A DNA stretch of 64,000 bases from Bacillus sp. FSL K6-3431 (GTDB lineage Bacteria > Bacillota > Bacilli > Bacillales > Bacillaceae_C). The stretch's first letter is position 1. Each line of letters begins with the position of its first letter. Under the pieces are notes generated by a model that worked only from the letters and a program-made list of their open reading frames with translations, ran no database searches and was not told the DNA's origin. Positions 60,843 to 64,000 of the stretch are shown here, one piece after another. The stretch spans positions 3,472,001 through 3,536,000 of the forward strand of contig NZ_JBBOCT010000001.1 in assembly GCF_038002605.1 (NCBI RefSeq), given 5' to 3'. The translations under genes and the position numbers were made by a program.

Positions 60843-60892
60843 CTGACTCGGTGAATGCCGAGAGTCTATCCCAATATGAGGAGGGTCCTACT

Positions 60893-61980
60893 ATGAGGGT
60901 GATAAAAGGGCAAACCTCATTTCAAATATATTTGATTATGTTGAAACAGGTAATATTTTCTTTGAACAAAATTGCGATCAGCAAGGTTTTGCCATTAGGC
61001 CATCTCTTAATAACTCAATCTATTATTATACTGATTTTCACGTCGCACTTGTAAAATTGCCGCTCTTTCAAATTCATTCAGATTATGAGCGTGATTTTAT
61101 TTTTGCCGAAAATGATCAGAGTCTCTTAGCGTTTTTGGCGTATGTGTATGAACGGCAAAAGGAGATTATGAAAAATTGCGTTAGTGTATTTACGGATACA
61201 GAGGATGGAGTGGAAAGGACAAAAGAGCGGATTACACAGCAAGTAAGCAGGGATGATGTATTATTGGAGGATGGATTGAAGCGTGAGATTTATCGATCCA
61301 TCGATGAATTTTTCAATGAAAGCCGGGGTTTCTTCAAGACGTATAATATTCCCTATAAGCGCGGGGTCCTGCTGTATGGACCACCGGGAAATGGGAAAAC
61401 CACTTTAGTTAAGTCAATTGCTGGGAGTATTTCTGCTCCTGGTGCCTATTGGCAAATTACGGAATACACAACAAGTTACTCCATTAAAGAGGTATTTTCC
61501 ATTGTAGCGAAAATGGCACCAATGGTTTTGGTGATTGAAGATATTGACTCCATGCCTGAATCCTCTCGTTCCGTCTTCTTAAATGCCTTAGATGGTGCAA
61601 CATCAAAAGAAGGGATATTTCTAATAGGAACGACGAATTATCCTGAAAGAATCGATCCAGCTTTGATCAATCTTGCAGGTCGGTTTGATCGAGCCTATGA
61701 GATAAAGAGTCCGAATTTTGAATTGAGGCTACAATACCTGCTCAATAAAAAAATGGATCAATTCATGGATCAAGCGCGAGTAACTTATGTTGCAAAACAG
61801 ACAGAGAAGTTTTCCATTGCGCAATTAAATGAGCTATACACCTCTGCAGCCCTTCAATGGCATTACGACCGTGAGACTGATATAGATAGCCTCATTCAAA
61901 ATCTCAAAACAGCGAATGAAAAAGCTCGTTCACGGGAATGGCAAAAAGATGAATCCTCCAGATTAGGATTTGATGTATAA
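60893..61980 (+). pseudogene. YjoB/BCS1-like AAA+ ATPase with an N-terminal frameshift
   Basis: The AAA+ module is complete: Walker A GPPGNGKTT, Walker B MVLVIEDIDSM, sensor-1 GTTNYPERID and arginine region AGRFDRAYEI. It is of the BCS1 type, like Bacillus YjoB, a sigma-W-controlled ATPase with chaperone-like activity. A good start exists at ATG 60893 (GAGGAGGG upstream) but its frame ends early. The matching frame (EGDKRANLISNIFDYVETGN onward) has no start codon before TTG 61057. One extra A in the AAAA run at about 60904 joins them into 362 residues. It may be a pseudogene or a sequencing slip. Confidence 0.75.
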
Positions 61981-62444
61981 GGGATTATAATTCTTTTTTC
62001 TATCATTATAAATTGAGAAGGTTTCTCGTATTACCAATGACTGAGGGGATTTTATGGATATCGGAAAAGTTTATGACCCATAAATCCACCTCGGTTTTTT
62101 ATCTTGTTATATTAGATTTTGATGACATTGAGTCGACCCTGATGTCCAAGCTGTTTATTTTTATTGTTATATTGTACGTGAAAGAAGTCTAAAAAATAGC
62201 TATATGGCTATATTGTAAGTTTTCACATATAGATAACATTAACGACATATATACAAAAAATGATATGCCGGCTACATTTATACATGTGATGTATGTATTA
62301 CAAGGGGGGATGGGCTGATAGAAGTTTGAGTGTTTTATAATGTAAGTGCATTCATTTATTTTTAAAATGATGTGCTGACGTTAATCAATGGCTTGATTTG
62401 TTGCTATATGAAGAACATATCAGGTAAGAAAGGAGGATAAATTA
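61981..62444. other. Intergenic region before the Lpl-type permease operon
   Basis: It begins with a terminator (62041-62100) and holds no gene. The last 250 bases are AT-rich. A TATAAT occurs at 62336-62341 without a clear -35 box, and the operon promoter is probably near it. Confidence 0.5.
62041..62100 (+). terminator. Terminator after the AAA+ ATPase gene
   Basis: CTGAGGGGATTTTATGG pairs imperfectly with CCATAAATCCACCTCGG and is followed by TTTTTT. Confidence 0.75.
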
Positions 62445-63410
62445 GTGTCAGAAGAGTTGCCAACAGTAATTACCGAGAAGAAATTGAATCCATTAAAATC
62501 ACGTAGAAATTCTTTAAAAAAAGTATTTACAAATAACTGGAGACTTTATGTTATGGTTCTTCCGGTTATTATTTATTTTATTGTTTTCCACTATATACCA
62601 ATGTACGGGATACAGATAGCATTTAAAGACTTTATTGCTTCTAAAGGAATAACAGATAGCCCTTGGGTTGGTTTTAAACATTTTATAAGATTTTTCGATA
62701 GCTATTATTTTTGGCGATTAATTAAGAATACGTTAGGAATTGGCGTATATGAATTATTAATTGGATTTCCTATTCCAATTATTCTTGCATTGATGATCAA
62801 TGAAGTAAGAATGAAATTCTTTAAAAGGACGGTTCAGACCGTCACATATGCACCACACTTTTTATCCACTGTTGTTTTAGTAGGAATTATTATTATATTT
62901 TTGTCGCCAGAAAACGGAATGATTAATCAGTTTATTCGGCTATTCGGCGGCAAAGAAATATCATTTATGACTGAACCTCAATGGTTTAAGAGTATTTATG
63001 TATTTTCAGGTATTTGGCAACAAATGGGATGGAGTTCTATTATTTACTTGGCCGCTCTAGCAGGAGTTGACCCGCAATTGCATGAATCAGCACGTGTGGA
63101 TGGTGCTACTAGATTACAGCGTATATGGCATATTAATATCCCGGGAATTATGCCTACTATTGTAATTCTACTTATATTAACTACGGGGTCTATCGTTAGT
63201 GTTGGTTTTGAAAAGGTTTTCTTAATGCAAAATGAACTCAATTTAGAGAGTTCTGATGTGTTTGCGACTTATGTTTATCGAAGTGGTATTTTAGATGCCC
63301 AATTTAGTTTTGCTTCGGCTATTGGCCTATTTAGCAATATTATTAACTTTATTTTACTTGTGACAGTAAATTATATAGCTCGCAGAGTAGGTGATAGTAG
63401 CCTATGGTAA
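62445..63410 (+). CDS. LplB-type carbohydrate ABC transporter permease
   Basis: A 321-residue protein with six membrane segments, the early LPVIIYFIVFHYIPMYGIQIAFKD pattern of the LplB/YtcP polysaccharide-uptake branch, and the EAA loop HESARVDGATRLQRIWHINI at about residues 212-231. Such permeases import oligosaccharides such as rhamnogalacturonan or alginate fragments. The start is GTG with AAGGAGG about 9 bases upstream. It is 18 bases before the next permease gene. Confidence 0.92.
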   Translation: MSEELPTVITEKKLNPLKSRRNSLKKVFTNNWRLYVMVLPVIIYFIVFHYIPMYGIQIAFKDFIASKGITDSPWVGFKHFIRFFDSYYFWRLIKNTLGIGVYELLIGFPIPIILALMINEVRMKFFKRTVQTVTYAPHFLSTVVLVGIIIIFLSPENGMINQFIRLFGGKEISFMTEPQWFKSIYVFSGIWQQMGWSSIIYLAALAGVDPQLHESARVDGATRLQRIWHINIPGIMPTIVILLILTTGSIVSVGFEKVFLMQNELNLESSDVFATYVYRSGILDAQFSFASAIGLFSNIINFILLVTVNYIARRVGDSSLW

Positions 63411-63428
63411 TGAGCGGAGGTGAACTTT

Positions 63429-64000
63429 ATGGAAAATCAAACATTCGGAGATAAAATGTTTGGCATTATTAACGGTTTAATTTTATTTTTATTACTAGTA
63501 ATTATTTTATATCCCCTGATTTTTATAATAAGTGCATCAGTGAGTAATCCATTTATTGTTGCAAGGGGAGAATTATGGTTATTCCCTAAAGAATTTACGT
63601 TAATCGCTTATGAAAAGGTTTTCCAAAACAAAGATATAATACAAGGTTATTTAAATACATTGTTTTATACAAGTTTAGGTACTTTAATTAACTTATCTCT
63701 AACAACGTTAGGAGCTTACCCACTTTCAAGAAGAGATTTCTTCGGTAGAAATACCATTATGTTCTTTTTTGTTTTCACTATGTTCTTTAGCGGTGGATTA
63801 ATTCCTACGTATCTAGTGATTAAAAACTTAGATATGCTCAATACATTTTGGGCCCTTGTTATTCCCAATGCGGTGGCAGTATTTAATTTAATTATTATGC
63901 GTACATTTTTTCAGCAAAGTATACCGCTAGAAGTAGAAGAGGCAGCTAAAATAGATGGTTGTACAGACTTTCAAATATTGTTCCGCATTGTTTTGCCATT
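63429..64000 (+). CDS. LplC/YtcP-type ABC transporter permease, partial at window end
   Basis: The frame opens at ATG 63429 (GGAGGTG upstream) and stays open to the edge, at least 190 residues. Visible are the MENQTFGDKMFGIING start, four membrane segments and the beginning of the EAA loop VEEAAKIDGCTDFQILFRI. It pairs with the preceding permease; a solute-binding lipoprotein is expected beyond the window. Confidence 0.9.
   Translation, partial: MENQTFGDKMFGIINGLILFLLLVIILYPLIFIISASVSNPFIVARGELWLFPKEFTLIAYEKVFQNKDIIQGYLNTLFYTSLGTLINLSLTTLGAYPLSRRDFFGRNTIMFFFVFTMFFSGGLIPTYLVIKNLDMLNTFWALVIPNAVAVFNLIIMRTFFQQSIPLEVEEAAKIDGCTDFQILFRIVLP

Noticed and set aside
60851..61054. 67-codon plus-strand frame before the AAA+ ATPase
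   Set aside because: It contains the proper AAA+ start but continues out of frame; the adjacent frame matches the rest of the ATPase, so it is a frameshift product and not a separate gene.
62371..62390. cre-like sequence TGCTGACGTTAATCA upstream of the Lpl-type permeases
   Set aside because: It has one extra base relative to the CcpA consensus and mismatches at fixed positions.

Overview
The window is chromosomal DNA from a low-GC, endospore-forming Bacillales bacterium. The evidence is Bacillus-type gene order (ybaK-cwlD-salA-gerD-kbaA-pdaB, an rRNA operon with a tRNA cluster, rocF, sigW-rsiW, cdaA-cdaR-glmM), sporulation and germination genes (cwlD, gerD, kbaA, pdaB, a Spo0E-like phosphatase), Rho-independent terminators after most units, strong Shine-Dalgarno sites and frequent GTG/TTG starts. 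The 16S sequence is of Bacillaceae/Caryophanaceae type; I cannot name a genus by eye.

Region 1 (1-18.6 kb) is conserved core. It holds spore and germination genes, two tandem rRNA promoters, 16S-23S-5S, eight tRNAs (Asn, Thr, Glu, Val, Thr, Tyr, Gln, Lys), arginase, a short Spo0E-like gene, sigma-W with its anti-sigma factor behind a textbook sigma-W promoter, and the c-di-AMP/cell-wall operon cdaA-cdaR-glmM. The usual next gene, glmS, is absent. In its place is a gene-free stretch holding a 306-bp non-autonomous element with 13-bp terminal inverted repeats and a 7-bp target duplication.

Region 2 (19.4-33.4 kb) is transport and resistance. It contains a carbohydrate ABC operon with a TIM-barrel isomerase, fetAB-like exporter genes, a Vga-type ABC-F antibiotic-resistance gene preceded by a 22-codon leader peptide that ends inside a terminator hairpin (apparent ribosome-mediated attenuation), an orphan solute-binding lipoprotein behind a perfect cre box, a CynX/NimT-type MFS exporter, and an apparently leaderless TetR gene next to a fabF paralogue.

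Region 3 (33.5-53.9 kb) is accessory. It has efflux systems each beside a regulator (TetR with ABC-2, PadR with MFS, TetR with DHA2 MFS), the formaldehyde-fixing hxlA-hxlB pair with HxlR, a Csp3-like copper-storage protein, a DsbA-family protein with an HxlR-type regulator, FUSC and DedA membrane proteins, and many broken genes (ABC ATPase fragment, UvrA-like tail, TnpB tail, duplicated SRPBCC tail, frameshifted membrane protein).

Region 4 (53.9-64 kb) holds pepF, a DinB-family gene, a PadR/DUF1700/DUF4097 envelope-stress cassette, an aminoglycoside-phosphotransferase-like remnant, a scrambled purine graveyard (purA', purB with a frameshift, purE'), a YjoB/BCS1-like AAA+ ATPase with an N-terminal frameshift, and the start of an Lpl-type ABC permease operon that runs off the window. 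The most interesting items are the Vga leader attenuator, the pur scar, the MITE replacing glmS and the leaderless TetR/fabF unit. I saw no CRISPR array, prophage or complete insertion sequence.
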